Of a stretch of DNA of 64,000 bases, positions 57,092 to 64,000 are shown piece by piece. The notes under the pieces are model-generated. The model saw only the letters and a list, made by a program, of their open reading frames with translations, had not been told where the DNA came from and ran no database searches. The DNA is from Bradyrhizobium lablabi (lineage in GTDB: Bacteria > Pseudomonadota > Alphaproteobacteria > Rhizobiales > Xanthobacteraceae). Where the stretch lies: assembly GCF_018129385.1 (NCBI RefSeq), contig NZ_JAFCLN010000020.1, positions 62,001 through 126,000 of the forward strand, given 5' to 3'. The position numbers and the translations under genes are program-made. Positions within the stretch are counted from its first letter, which is position 1; every line of letters begins with the position of its first letter.

Positions 57092-57862
57092 ATGCATTCC
57101 CGCGAGGCCAGAACGGCCCCCTCCCGTTATAGCCTCCGAATCCATCCGGCACTGGCCAGCTTCGGGGACGAAGTCTGCGGCACACTGGCGCGCCTGATCG
57201 CCTATGTGTGCTCGCTGGCGCTGATTGCCATCCTCGGAATCTATCTCTGGGACCAGATTCCCCCTGCCGACCCGGAAGTGGAACCTTCCGCGCGGGTGGG
57301 CTGGAGCGCGGCCACCCGCTCGACCCCGGCTTTCGCCGTCAGCCAGTTCGATTTGGCATACAGGTCAGATGCTTACCGGATCCTCCGGCATCCCGAAGGC
57401 GGCCGTAAGGACGTCCTGCGCTGGCTCGGCCCGGATGGAAAGCCGGCCGCTGAGCTCGAAATCTACCGCGCCGGCGGCGAGCTGGACGAGGCGGCGCCGA
57501 CGGCCGGCCACGGCGAGGCCGCCGGCATCATCGACAGCAAATTCGGCGCGGTCACGCTGCGGCTGATGGGCGAGACCGCCGGCCAGAAGGCCTGCCTCAG
57601 CTTCCGCAAGCGCATCGAACAGCCGCATGTGCTGATTTCCGGCTGGTCCTGCCAGGGCGACACGCTGCCGGCCCGGCGGACGGCGATTGCCTGCACACTG
57701 AACCGGCTGGCGCTGGTCAGCGCCGGCAATGACCAAAGGCTGGCCGAATTGTTTGCCCACGCCGAGCTCCGCCGCAACGACTGCGCGGCCGCCTCGGCAC
57801 CGGCCCAGTCGGCCGATTGGGTGACGGGCACCGACAATCCGCACCTGCGCGCGGCATTCTGA
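57092..57862 (+). CDS. Hypothetical single-pass membrane-anchored protein
   Basis: A 256-residue protein with one transmembrane segment near residues 35-52 (LIAYVCSLALIAILGIYLWD) and a periplasmic-side domain without recognised motif. Four cysteines (KACLSFRKR, SGWSCQGD, AIACTLN and the RRNDC tail) could form disulfides. Divergent from asd over 118 bp. Family not recognised. Confidence 0.7.
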   Translation: MHSREARTAPSRYSLRIHPALASFGDEVCGTLARLIAYVCSLALIAILGIYLWDQIPPADPEVEPSARVGWSAATRSTPAFAVSQFDLAYRSDAYRILRHPEGGRKDVLRWLGPDGKPAAELEIYRAGGELDEAAPTAGHGEAAGIIDSKFGAVTLRLMGETAGQKACLSFRKRIEQPHVLISGWSCQGDTLPARRTAIACTLNRLALVSAGNDQRLAELFAHAELRRNDCAAASAPAQSADWVTGTDNPHLRAAF

Positions 57863-58039
57863 CCGCCGGCATTCGGCCAAGCCGCTGGTTTTCATGCAAC
57901 TTTTAAGGTCTTGCCGGCATTATTCTCGCCCGGTGTGGCCCAATTGACCTAGTGACCCCATATCTCCGGGAGCTAGGATGGCCCCAAATCGGACGTGGCC
58001 GCCTGCCAAGTCCTGACTTGCCGCAATGACGAGGACGCG

Positions 58040-58405
58040 ATGACCGTGAAACTTTCCGTACTGCTTTCGGCGATTGCCGTCGTCGCTCTCAGTGTGGCCC
58101 CCGCAGACGCGCAACAGACCCGGCTGAAATACGACAGGGATGGCCGCGTCACCTACGGGCCGGGCGGACCCAACCGGGTCTATCAGCAGGGCCCGCGAAC
58201 CCGCGTTTACGTCAGCACGCGCTCCTGGCTCGACGCCGGTACCGAAGTGCTGCCGGGCGACCGCAAGTTCACCGACTACGCGTTCCCGCCGGAAATCGGT
58301 TATCCGACCTTCGCGCGCGAGAATCTCAACCGGCCGATCGACCGCCAGCCGCTCAATCCGCCGTCGGACCTCGGCGGCTACCCGACGCGCTTCCCGCTGT
58401 ATTGA
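58040..58405 (+). CDS. Small secreted hypothetical protein
   Basis: A 121-residue exported protein: signal peptide (LSVLLSAIAVVALSVAPADA), then a polar domain (RVTYGPGGPNRVYQQGPRTR; YVSTRSWLDAGTEVLPGDRK) ending PPSDLGGYPTRFPLY. GAGGA lies upstream of ATG 58040. No named domain seen; a repeat follows the stop. Confidence 0.75.
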   Translation: MTVKLSVLLSAIAVVALSVAPADAQQTRLKYDRDGRVTYGPGGPNRVYQQGPRTRVYVSTRSWLDAGTEVLPGDRKFTDYAFPPEIGYPTFARENLNRPIDRQPLNPPSDLGGYPTRFPLY

Positions 58406-58428
58406 TTTAGCGCAGGCCAACCCACTGC

Positions 58429-58564
58429 GTCGTCCCGGCGAACGCCGGGACCCATACGCCGCGGCCTGTCGATAGAAACAGGGGGCCAGTTGCCTTTGCT
58501 GCAACTGGCCCCTGTGGTTATGGGTCCCTGCTCCCGTGCGCAATTGCGCACTAGGCAGGGACGA
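58429..58564. repeat. Palindromic repeat, CGTCGTCCCTGCGAAAGCAG family
   Basis: GTCGTCCCGGCGAACGCCGG GACCCATA on the left and TATGGGTCCCTG...AGGGACGAC on the right, with an extra central hairpin (GGGGCCAGTTGC / GCAACTGGCCCC). It ends six bases from the leuB stop codon. Confidence 0.82.
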
Positions 58565-58570
58565 CAACGA

Positions 58571-59683
58571 TCATGCGTGCAGTTTCTGCAATTCCTTCAA
58601 GATGGCCTCGCCCATCTGCGAGGTGTTCACATCCGTCGTTCCCTCGGATTTGATGTCCGCCGTACGCAGGCCGCTGGCCAGCACCGCGGCGATGGCGGCA
58701 TCGACCTTGTCGGCGAGCTCGCCCATGTCGAAGGAGTAGCGCAGCGCCATCCCGAACGAGGCGATCATCGCGATCGGATTGGCAAGACCCTTGCCGGCGA
58801 TGTCGGGTGCCGAGCCATGCACCGGCTCGAACAGCGAGCGGCGCTTTTTGGTCTTCGCATCGATCTCGCCGAGCGAGGCCGACGGCAGCATGCCGAGCGA
58901 GCCGGTCAGCATCGCCGCGATATCGGAGAGCATGTCACCGAACAGATTGTCGGTGACGATGACGTCGAACTGCTTTGGCCACTTCACCAGCATCATGCCG
59001 CCGGAATCGGCGAGCTGATGCTCCAGCGTGACGTCCTTGTATTCGCGCTGATGCACCTGCGTCACCACCTCGTTCCAGAGCACGCCCGATTTCATGACGT
59101 TGCGCTTTTCCATCGAGGTCAGCTTGTTCTTGCGCTTGCGCGCCAGATCGAAGGCAACGCGGGCGATGCGCTCGATCTCGTAGGTGTCGTAGACCTGGGT
59201 GTCGATGGCGCGCTTCTGGCCGTTGCCGAGATCGGTGATGGTCTTGGGCTCGCCGAAATAGACGCCGCCGGTGAGCTCACGCACGATCATGATGTCGAGG
59301 CCTTCGACCGCCTCGCGCTTCAAGCTGGAAGCTTCCGCCAGCGCCGGGTAGCACACGGCCGGACGCAGGTTCGCGAACAGACCGAGATCCTTGCGCAGGC
59401 GCAGCAGGCCGGCTTCCGGGCGGACATCATAGGGCACGCTGTCCCACTTGGGACCGCCGACCGCGCCGAAGATCACGGCGTCGGCGGAGGTCGCCTTGGC
59501 CATGTCGCCTTCGCTGATGCTGACCTTGTGCGCGTCATAGGCGGCGCCGCCCACCAGGCCTTCTTCGGTTTCGAACGAGGCAATGCCCTGCTTGTTCAGC
59601 CAGTCGATCAGGCGCTTCACCTCGCCCATCACTTCGGGGCCGATGCCGTCGCCGGGGAGAAGCAGCAGTTTGTGGGTCGCCAT
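58571..59683 (-). CDS. leuB: 3-isopropylmalate dehydrogenase
   Basis: A 370-residue NAD-dependent decarboxylating dehydrogenase of leucine synthesis. LLLLPGDGIGPEVMGEVKRL starts the fold, ELTGGVYFGEPK is conserved, and VTDNLFGDMLSDIAAMLTGS with EPVHGSAPDIAGKG are the metal/NAD segments. ATG 59683 has GAGG upstream and gives the usual length. Convergent with the 58040 gene across a repeat. Confidence 0.98.
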   Translation of the reverse strand: MATHKLLLLPGDGIGPEVMGEVKRLIDWLNKQGIASFETEEGLVGGAAYDAHKVSISEGDMAKATSADAVIFGAVGGPKWDSVPYDVRPEAGLLRLRKDLGLFANLRPAVCYPALAEASSLKREAVEGLDIMIVRELTGGVYFGEPKTITDLGNGQKRAIDTQVYDTYEIERIARVAFDLARKRKNKLTSMEKRNVMKSGVLWNEVVTQVHQREYKDVTLEHQLADSGGMMLVKWPKQFDVIVTDNLFGDMLSDIAAMLTGSLGMLPSASLGEIDAKTKKRRSLFEPVHGSAPDIAGKGLANPIAMIASFGMALRYSFDMGELADKVDAAIAAVLASGLRTADIKSEGTTDVNTSQMGEAILKELQKLHA

Positions 59684-59701
59684 TGTCGCCTCAACACTGT
59701 T

Positions 59702-59817
59702 GTCGTCATTGCCGGGCATAGCCGTCTGAAGGACGGCGTCGCTTTCGCTCGCCTACGCCCGGCAATCCATCCTTCTTGAGGAGATGGATGCCCGGGTCGA
59801 GCCCGGGCATGACGAGG
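59702..59817. repeat. Palindromic repeat, CATTGCCGGGCATAGCCGTC family
   Basis: GTCATTGCCGGGCATAGCCG and a matching CCCGGCAATCCATC/GATGGATGCCCGGG arm pair ending GGGCATGACGA. It lies in the divergent leuB/EamA region, where promoters must also fit. Confidence 0.75.
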
Positions 59818-59919
59818 GGAAATCTGCGCGCGGAGTGCTAAATCGCCCCGAGGGGATTGGCAAGGCACCCCGGCGCAGGTGACAGTTGCGGCGCTCAAGC
59901 CCGCCCCAAGACGGACGCC

Positions 59920-60783
59920 ATGACCCTTGCCATCCTGTTCGCCTTTGCCTCCGCCACCCTGCTCGGCGCGGCCGTGGTCACGGCGCAATTGGGGCTGCGG
60001 ACGGTCGAGCCGCTGTCCGGCGCGGCGATCAGTGTTCCCTCCTTCACGGTTCTGTTCCTGCTGCTGTCGCCGTTGATCCTGGCCGGCGAGCCGGTGGTCT
60101 GGCGCGGGCTGCCGATCTTCATGGCGATCGGACTGTTCTTTCCCGCCAGCCTGACGCTGCTGACCTTCGCCTCCAACCGCGCGCTCGGGCCGGTCATCAC
60201 CTCGACGCTGGGCAATCTCGCGCCGCTGTTTGCCGTGGCGCTCGCGGTTGTGCTGCTGCACGAGCCGCTGCATGCCATGCAACTGGCCGGCCTGGTGCTG
60301 GCGGTGGTGGGCGCGGTCATCATCACCGTCACCCGCCCGCGCGACCTCGGCCACTGGCGAAGTTGGGCCCTGCTGCTGCCGCTCGGCGGCGCGCTGATCC
60401 GGGGCGTGACGCCGCCGATCGTCAAGCTCGGGCTTGAGGTATGGCCCAGCCCGCTATGGGCGTGCCTGATCGGCTACATCATGTCGTCGCTGGTCGTGCT
60501 CGCCGTTGAGCGCATACGCAAGGGCAGCTTCATCGCCGAGGCGCCACGCTCAGGCCGGTTCTGGTTTGCGGTGACGGGGATCAGCAACGGCCTCAGCGCG
60601 CTGACGCTGTTTGCCGCCGTGCGCAACGGGCCGATCGCGCTGGTCGCGCCGCTGCTCGCGATCTATCCGCTTGTGACGGTGATCCTGAGCGCGATGGTGC
60701 TCAAGCACGTCGCGATCACCCCGCGCATCGTTGCCGGAACCGTGCTCACGGTCGCCGGCGTCGCGCTGGTGCTGGCAGGCTGA
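59920..60783 (+). CDS. EamA-family (DMT) transporter
   Basis: A 287-residue drug/metabolite-type transporter with ten hydrophobic segments in two EamA repeats (for example TLAILFAFASATLLGAAVVT; VLAVVGAVIITVTRP; then LLPLGGALIRGVTPPIVKLG and AIYPLVTVILSAMVLKH). Substrate unknown. ATG 59920 gives the normal N-terminal helix. It is followed 87 bp later by an MFS gene on the same strand. Confidence 0.88.
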   Translation: MTLAILFAFASATLLGAAVVTAQLGLRTVEPLSGAAISVPSFTVLFLLLSPLILAGEPVVWRGLPIFMAIGLFFPASLTLLTFASNRALGPVITSTLGNLAPLFAVALAVVLLHEPLHAMQLAGLVLAVVGAVIITVTRPRDLGHWRSWALLLPLGGALIRGVTPPIVKLGLEVWPSPLWACLIGYIMSSLVVLAVERIRKGSFIAEAPRSGRFWFAVTGISNGLSALTLFAAVRNGPIALVAPLLAIYPLVTVILSAMVLKHVAITPRIVAGTVLTVAGVALVLAG

Positions 60784-60870
60784 TGTTGTGCGATCTGCAA
60801 GACACCATTGTGGGCAGCATGCCTGTGCAAGCTCTCGGCGTCCTGCCACAATGCGCTGCCGGAGCATTTT

Positions 60871-62070
60871 GTGAATCCACCTGACAGCCCCAATCCCTAC
60901 CCGCATCCCGCGCGGCTGATCCTGATCCTGTCGCTTGCGCCGACCGTCGGCCTCGGCATCGGGCGCTTTGCCTATGCACTGGTGCTGCCCGACATGCGCG
61001 ACTCGCTGGTGTGGTCCTATTCCGCCGCCGGCTTCATGAACACCATCAATGCCGCCGGCTATCTCGTCGGCGCGCTGTTCGCCTCGCAAATGATCCGGCG
61101 GTTCGGGCTCGCCGCTTCCGTCCGCTGGGGAACGCTCGGCTGCGTGCTCTCGCTGGCGCTGTGCGCGATCTCGGGCAATTTTTTCGTGCTGAGCTTTGCG
61201 CGGCTATTGGCTGGCCTCGCCGCAGCGGCCGGCTTCGTCGGCGGCGGCGCGCTGGCGGCAACCATTGCGCAGTCGCGGCCCGAGCGCGCCAATTTCCTGC
61301 TCAGCCTGTTCTATGCCGGGCCCGGCATCGGCATCGTCGCCTCGGGCCTGATCGCGCCCTATGTGTTACAGGCGTTCGGCCCGGGGTCATGGTGGATCGT
61401 GTGGTGGGCGCTGACGCTGCTGGCGGTCGCCATGACGATTCCGCTGCTGCTGGCGCCGCTCGGCGAAGGCGCCGCCGCCGGCCGCGCCACCGCCGCCAAA
61501 TTCGCCATCGCGCCGGTCGTGTTCTATCTCGCCGCCTATTTCATGTTCGGCGCGGGCTACATCGCCTACATGACCTTCATGATCGCCTATGTCCGCGACT
61601 CCGGCGGCGGCGCCGCGGCGCAGAGCGCCTTCTGGAGCCTGATCGGACTATCCGCCTTCGTGACGCCGTGGGTGTGGCGGCACGTGCTGGCGCTCGACCG
61701 CGGCGGCATCGCCACCGCCATCATCCTCGGCACCAACGCAATCGGCGCCGCAATGCCGATCCTTGCACCGATTCTTGGCAACTCGCCGGTGCTGCTGGCC
61801 GCGTCGGCCCTGGTGTTCGGCGTGGCATTCTTCTCCGTGGTCGGATCGACCACCGCCTTCGTTCGCTTCAACTACGCGCCGGCCGCGTGGCCAAGCGCGA
61901 TCGCGGGGCTGACGATCTCTTTCGGCATCGGCCAGACGCTGGGACCGATCGTGGTCGGCGCGATCACGGATGCGATGGGAAGCCTGTCGTATGCGCTCAA
62001 TGTTTCCGCGGCGATGCTGGCGCTGGGCGCGGTGTTGTCGGCGTTTCAGAGGAAGTTGCTAAAGTCTTGA
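60871..62070 (+). CDS. MFS transporter, YbfB/YjiJ family
   Basis: A 399-residue major facilitator with about 12 segments. LSLAPTVGLGIGRFAYALVL and the GGGALAATIAQSRPERANFL loop are typical of the YbfB/YjiJ group. GTG 60871 with GGAG about 7 bases upstream is preferred; a TTG at 60808 would add a hydrophilic non-homologous stretch. Substrate unknown. A repeat begins four bases after the stop. Confidence 0.87.
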   Translation: MNPPDSPNPYPHPARLILILSLAPTVGLGIGRFAYALVLPDMRDSLVWSYSAAGFMNTINAAGYLVGALFASQMIRRFGLAASVRWGTLGCVLSLALCAISGNFFVLSFARLLAGLAAAAGFVGGGALAATIAQSRPERANFLLSLFYAGPGIGIVASGLIAPYVLQAFGPGSWWIVWWALTLLAVAMTIPLLLAPLGEGAAAGRATAAKFAIAPVVFYLAAYFMFGAGYIAYMTFMIAYVRDSGGGAAAQSAFWSLIGLSAFVTPWVWRHVLALDRGGIATAIILGTNAIGAAMPILAPILGNSPVLLAASALVFGVAFFSVVGSTTAFVRFNYAPAAWPSAIAGLTISFGIGQTLGPIVVGAITDAMGSLSYALNVSAAMLALGAVLSAFQRKLLKS

Positions 62071-62073
62071 CCG

Positions 62074-62224
62074 CCGTCATTCCGGGATGCGCCGAAGGCG
62101 CAGGCCCGGAATCCATACGCCGTGACGGTCATTGTCTTGCGAATTCGTCAACGGCCTTCTTTGAACCAACAACGGCCTGTGGTTATGGATTCCGGGCTCG
62201 CGCTACGCGCGCCCCGGAATGACG
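62074..62224. repeat. Palindromic repeat, CATTCCGGG...GCCCGGAATCCATA family
   Basis: CGTCATTCCGGGATGCGCCG...CCCGGAATCCATACGCCGTG on the left and TATGGATTCCGGGCTCGC...CCCCGGAATGACG on the right. It separates the convergent MFS and molybdoenzyme genes. Confidence 0.86.
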
Positions 62225-62232
62225 AACGCACG

Positions 62233-63018
62233 TCAGCTCCCGCTGAACGAATTATAGCCCTGGTCTTCCCAGAAGCCGCCCTTGTAGTCGTTGGTGACTT
62301 CCATCGAGATCACGTATTTCGGGTTCTTGAAGCCGAGCTTGGTCGGCACGCGGATCTTCATCGGGTAGCCGTAGGCGACCGGCAGGATTTCATCCGCGAA
62401 CTTGAACGCCATTTGCGTCTGCGGATGCAGCGCGCTCGCCATGTCGAGCGGCGAATTGTAGCCGTCCTTGTCGGCGCACTGGAACCAGACGTATTTGGCG
62501 CGCGTGTCGGCGCCGATCAGCTTGAGGAAATCGCGCAGCGGCGTGCCGGTCCAGCTTCCGATCGCGCTCCAGCCCTCGACGCAGATGTGGCGGGTGACCT
62601 GCTTGACCTGCGGCAGCGCATAGAGCTCGTCCAGCGTCCACGACTTCTTGTTGTCGACGAGGCCGCGCACCTCGAGCTTCCAGTTCTTGCCGTCGACCTC
62701 CGGCGCCTCGTCGATCGAGTAATAGGCGTTGAACGGGAACGGCCTTGTGATCGCGCTCTCCGGGAAGGTCGGCGCCAGCGCGTTCGGATTGAACATCCAT
62801 GCCTGCACAGCGTCGTTGAATTTCGAAACGTGCTTGAGCATCTCCTCGGCCGAAGAGCTGTCGACGACATTGCAGCCGGTCAGCAGGGTCAGCGCACCGA
62901 GACTGGCGCCGCCCGTGATGAAGCGGCGGCGGGTGAGGTCCGGCATCGATTTGGCGGCATCGCGAACCAGCAGCTTCTTGTCGACGCCGGGGATGATGAG
63001 CGAACGCAGGCGGCCCAT
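62233..63018 (-). CDS. Sulfite-oxidase-fold molybdopterin oxidoreductase with Tat/lipobox leader
   Basis: A 261-residue SUOX-fold molybdoenzyme (MsrP-like family). A twin-arginine motif RRRFITGG (from residue 30) leads into a hydrophobic stretch ending LLTGC (C49), which matches a lipobox. The molybdenum-ligating cysteine is C146 in HICVEGWSAIGSW; YGYPMKIRVPTKLGFKNPKYV is also conserved. It would be Tat-exported as a folded cofactor enzyme and perhaps lipid-anchored. A cytochrome b gene ends 13 bp upstream, the likely electron partner. Physiological substrate unknown. Confidence 0.88.
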   Translation of the reverse strand: MGRLRSLIIPGVDKKLLVRDAAKSMPDLTRRRFITGGASLGALTLLTGCNVVDSSSAEEMLKHVSKFNDAVQAWMFNPNALAPTFPESAITRPFPFNAYYSIDEAPEVDGKNWKLEVRGLVDNKKSWTLDELYALPQVKQVTRHICVEGWSAIGSWTGTPLRDFLKLIGADTRAKYVWFQCADKDGYNSPLDMASALHPQTQMAFKFADEILPVAYGYPMKIRVPTKLGFKNPKYVISMEVTNDYKGGFWEDQGYNSFSGS

Positions 63019-63031
63019 GATGATGCTCCTT

Positions 63032-63670
63032 TCAGCGGCCGATGATCATGGCGCGCAGGCTCTTCGGCACTAGCAGCGCCAGCGCGACATGCACCACCAT
63101 GAAGGCGACGATCGCCGCCATACAGAAGAAATGGACATAGCGCGCGGCGTCATAGCCGCCGAACAGCGCCGTGAGATATTGCAGTTGCACCGGCTTCCAG
63201 ATCGAAAGGCCCGACAGCACGACCAGCACGCCGACCACGATCACGCCGGCATAGAGCAGCTTTTGCACGTAATTGTATTTCGAGAGGTCGTCGTGCGAGA
63301 GTTTTCCGGTCAGTGCGGCTTTCGTATCCGAGATCACACCCTCCGGCGTGATCGGCAGCAGCTTCTTGCGGAAGCGGCCGGTGGCCAGACCGAGCGCGAG
63401 ATAGAGCAGGCCGTTCACCATCAAAATCCACATCGCCGCGAAATGCCAGAGCAGCGCGCCGCCGAGCCAGCCGCCCAGCGTGATGGAGCTGGAGAAGGTG
63501 AAGCCGAACAGGGGCGAGGCGTTATAGATCTGCCAACCCGACATGATCATCAGGACCATGGCAAAGGCGTTGACCCAATGCAGGATCCGCACCCAGGCGG
63601 GCTGAACCACTTTGGCCGCGCTTGGCTTGGCCGAGGTGGTTTGCTCATTGCTGACGGTGAGGCTCGACAT
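63032..63670 (-). CDS. Cytochrome b/b561-type membrane protein
   Basis: A 212-residue membrane cytochrome with about four or five helices. Candidate haem histidines are H31 (ILHWVNAF), H76 (LLWHFAAM), H180 and H194 (YVHFFCMAAIVAFMVVHVAL). It would pass quinol-derived electrons to the adjacent molybdoenzyme. ATG 63670 has AAGGAA upstream; further-upstream in-frame codons lack support. Confidence 0.85.
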   Translation of the reverse strand: MSSLTVSNEQTTSAKPSAAKVVQPAWVRILHWVNAFAMVLMIMSGWQIYNASPLFGFTFSSSITLGGWLGGALLWHFAAMWILMVNGLLYLALGLATGRFRKKLLPITPEGVISDTKAALTGKLSHDDLSKYNYVQKLLYAGVIVVGVLVVLSGLSIWKPVQLQYLTALFGGYDAARYVHFFCMAAIVAFMVVHVALALLVPKSLRAMIIGR

Positions 63671-63867
63671 ATCCGGTTCCTTCAGCCTGGTTCCTGTCGC
63701 TATCGGTATATACGCCGAAAGCCGGCTCTCCGTTACAACCCCGTGCCTATCGATTTCATGCACGCGACCTATTGTCATCACAAGAAAGCGAGCCAGGTTG
63801 CCCCGGCTCGCCTCCCTGTCACGCATCCTGGTACGGGGCTGTTGGACGCGCGGACTTCTTGATAGTG

Positions 63868-63914
63868 GGCATGATCTTTTCGGAAAACCGGTGCCCACTT
63901 TTCCGGATCATGCC
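63868..63914. repeat. Palindromic repeat, GAGCATGATC family (short form)
   Basis: GGCATGATC (63868-63876) and GATCATGCC (63906-63914) with inner GGAAAA and TTTTCC arms. Directly abuts the stop codon of the fasciclin-like gene. Confidence 0.8.
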
Positions 63915-64000
63915 TTAAGACGCCGGCATCAGCACGGTGTCGACCACATGGATCACGCCATTCGACTGGTTGACGTTGGAGATCGTCACCAGGGATTGGC
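63915..64000 (-). CDS. Fasciclin-domain protein (C-terminal end only)
   Basis: The last 28 codons (QSLVTISNVNQSNGVIHVVD, then TVLMPAS and a TAA stop at 63915-63917) match the C-terminal strand of a fasciclin domain, whose hallmark is NGVIHVVDxVLxP. The rest lies beyond the right edge. It is on the same strand upstream of the cytochrome b gene, a possible member of the same transcript. Confidence 0.85.
   Translation of the reverse strand, partial: QSLVTISNVNQSNGVIHVVDTVLMPAS

Overview
This 64 kb window is GC-rich chromosomal DNA from an alphaproteobacterium, most likely Bradyrhizobium or a close relative in the Nitrobacteraceae. That assignment rests on recognised gene families and gene order (atpH, priA, xerC; mdh-sucCD-sucAB-lpdA; ffh-rpsP-rimM-trmD-rplS; leuC/leuD/leuB), alphaproteobacterial families (DUF2794, DUF1223, DUF2336, zapE), and abundant imperfect-palindrome intergenic repeats typical of that group. 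No rRNA, tRNA, phage, insertion sequence, CRISPR or recognisable defence locus was seen. It reads as core genome with small accessory genes between conserved operons.

Layout. 1-6.5 kb: start of the ATP synthase operon, an RlpA-like protein, PriA, XerC and two small membrane proteins. 6.5-17.2 kb: a minus-strand TCA-cycle block, read mdh, sucC, a DUF1579 gene, sucD, sucA, sucB, an SDR, lpdA. Hairpin terminators after sucD and sucB suggest it is not one simple transcript. 17.4-26.5 kb: zapE, thpR, a frameshifted transglutaminase gene, the tesA/ybbA/ybbP divergon, a Bax-inhibitor-1 gene with a structured leader, an acetyltransferase and DUF2794. 26.9-33.8 kb: DUF1223, aconitase and the cytochrome c maturation genes ccmABCDG. 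34-43 kb: ispZ, ftsY, an RluA-type synthase, DUF2336, mtaB, dapF, an exported GyrI-like/SIMPL pair and a metallo-hydrolase. 43-49 kb: ffh, rpsP, rimM, trmD, rplS, leuC. 49-52 kb: between leuC and leuD, a patch of small secreted proteins of strongly biased composition plus DUF1330 and a minimal metallopeptidase. 52-64 kb: leuD, a glycosyltransferase-like protein, a CoA ester lyase, carbonic anhydrase, UPF0114, asd, leuB, two transporters, and a molybdoenzyme/cytochrome b/fasciclin cluster running off the end.

Functionally the window joins central carbon metabolism (TCA cycle, aconitase), leucine, lysine and aspartate-family biosynthesis, respiration and cytochrome c assembly, co-translational targeting (Ffh and FtsY), and tRNA/ribosome maturation.

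I found no complete undescribed multi-gene system. The best leads are: (i) a small bulged-hairpin module nested inside two different intergenic repeat families; (ii) an apparent orphan small RNA ending in a strong terminator near 26.83 kb; (iii) mutually exclusive leader hairpins ahead of the Bax-inhibitor-1 gene; (iv) related secreted His/Tyr/Gly-rich proteins between leuC and leuD; (v) a DUF1579 gene wedged inside sucCD; (vi) a perfect TTAA-N7-TTAA (CtrA-type) box ahead of rlpA. All function calls come from reading the sequence by eye; no database search was run.
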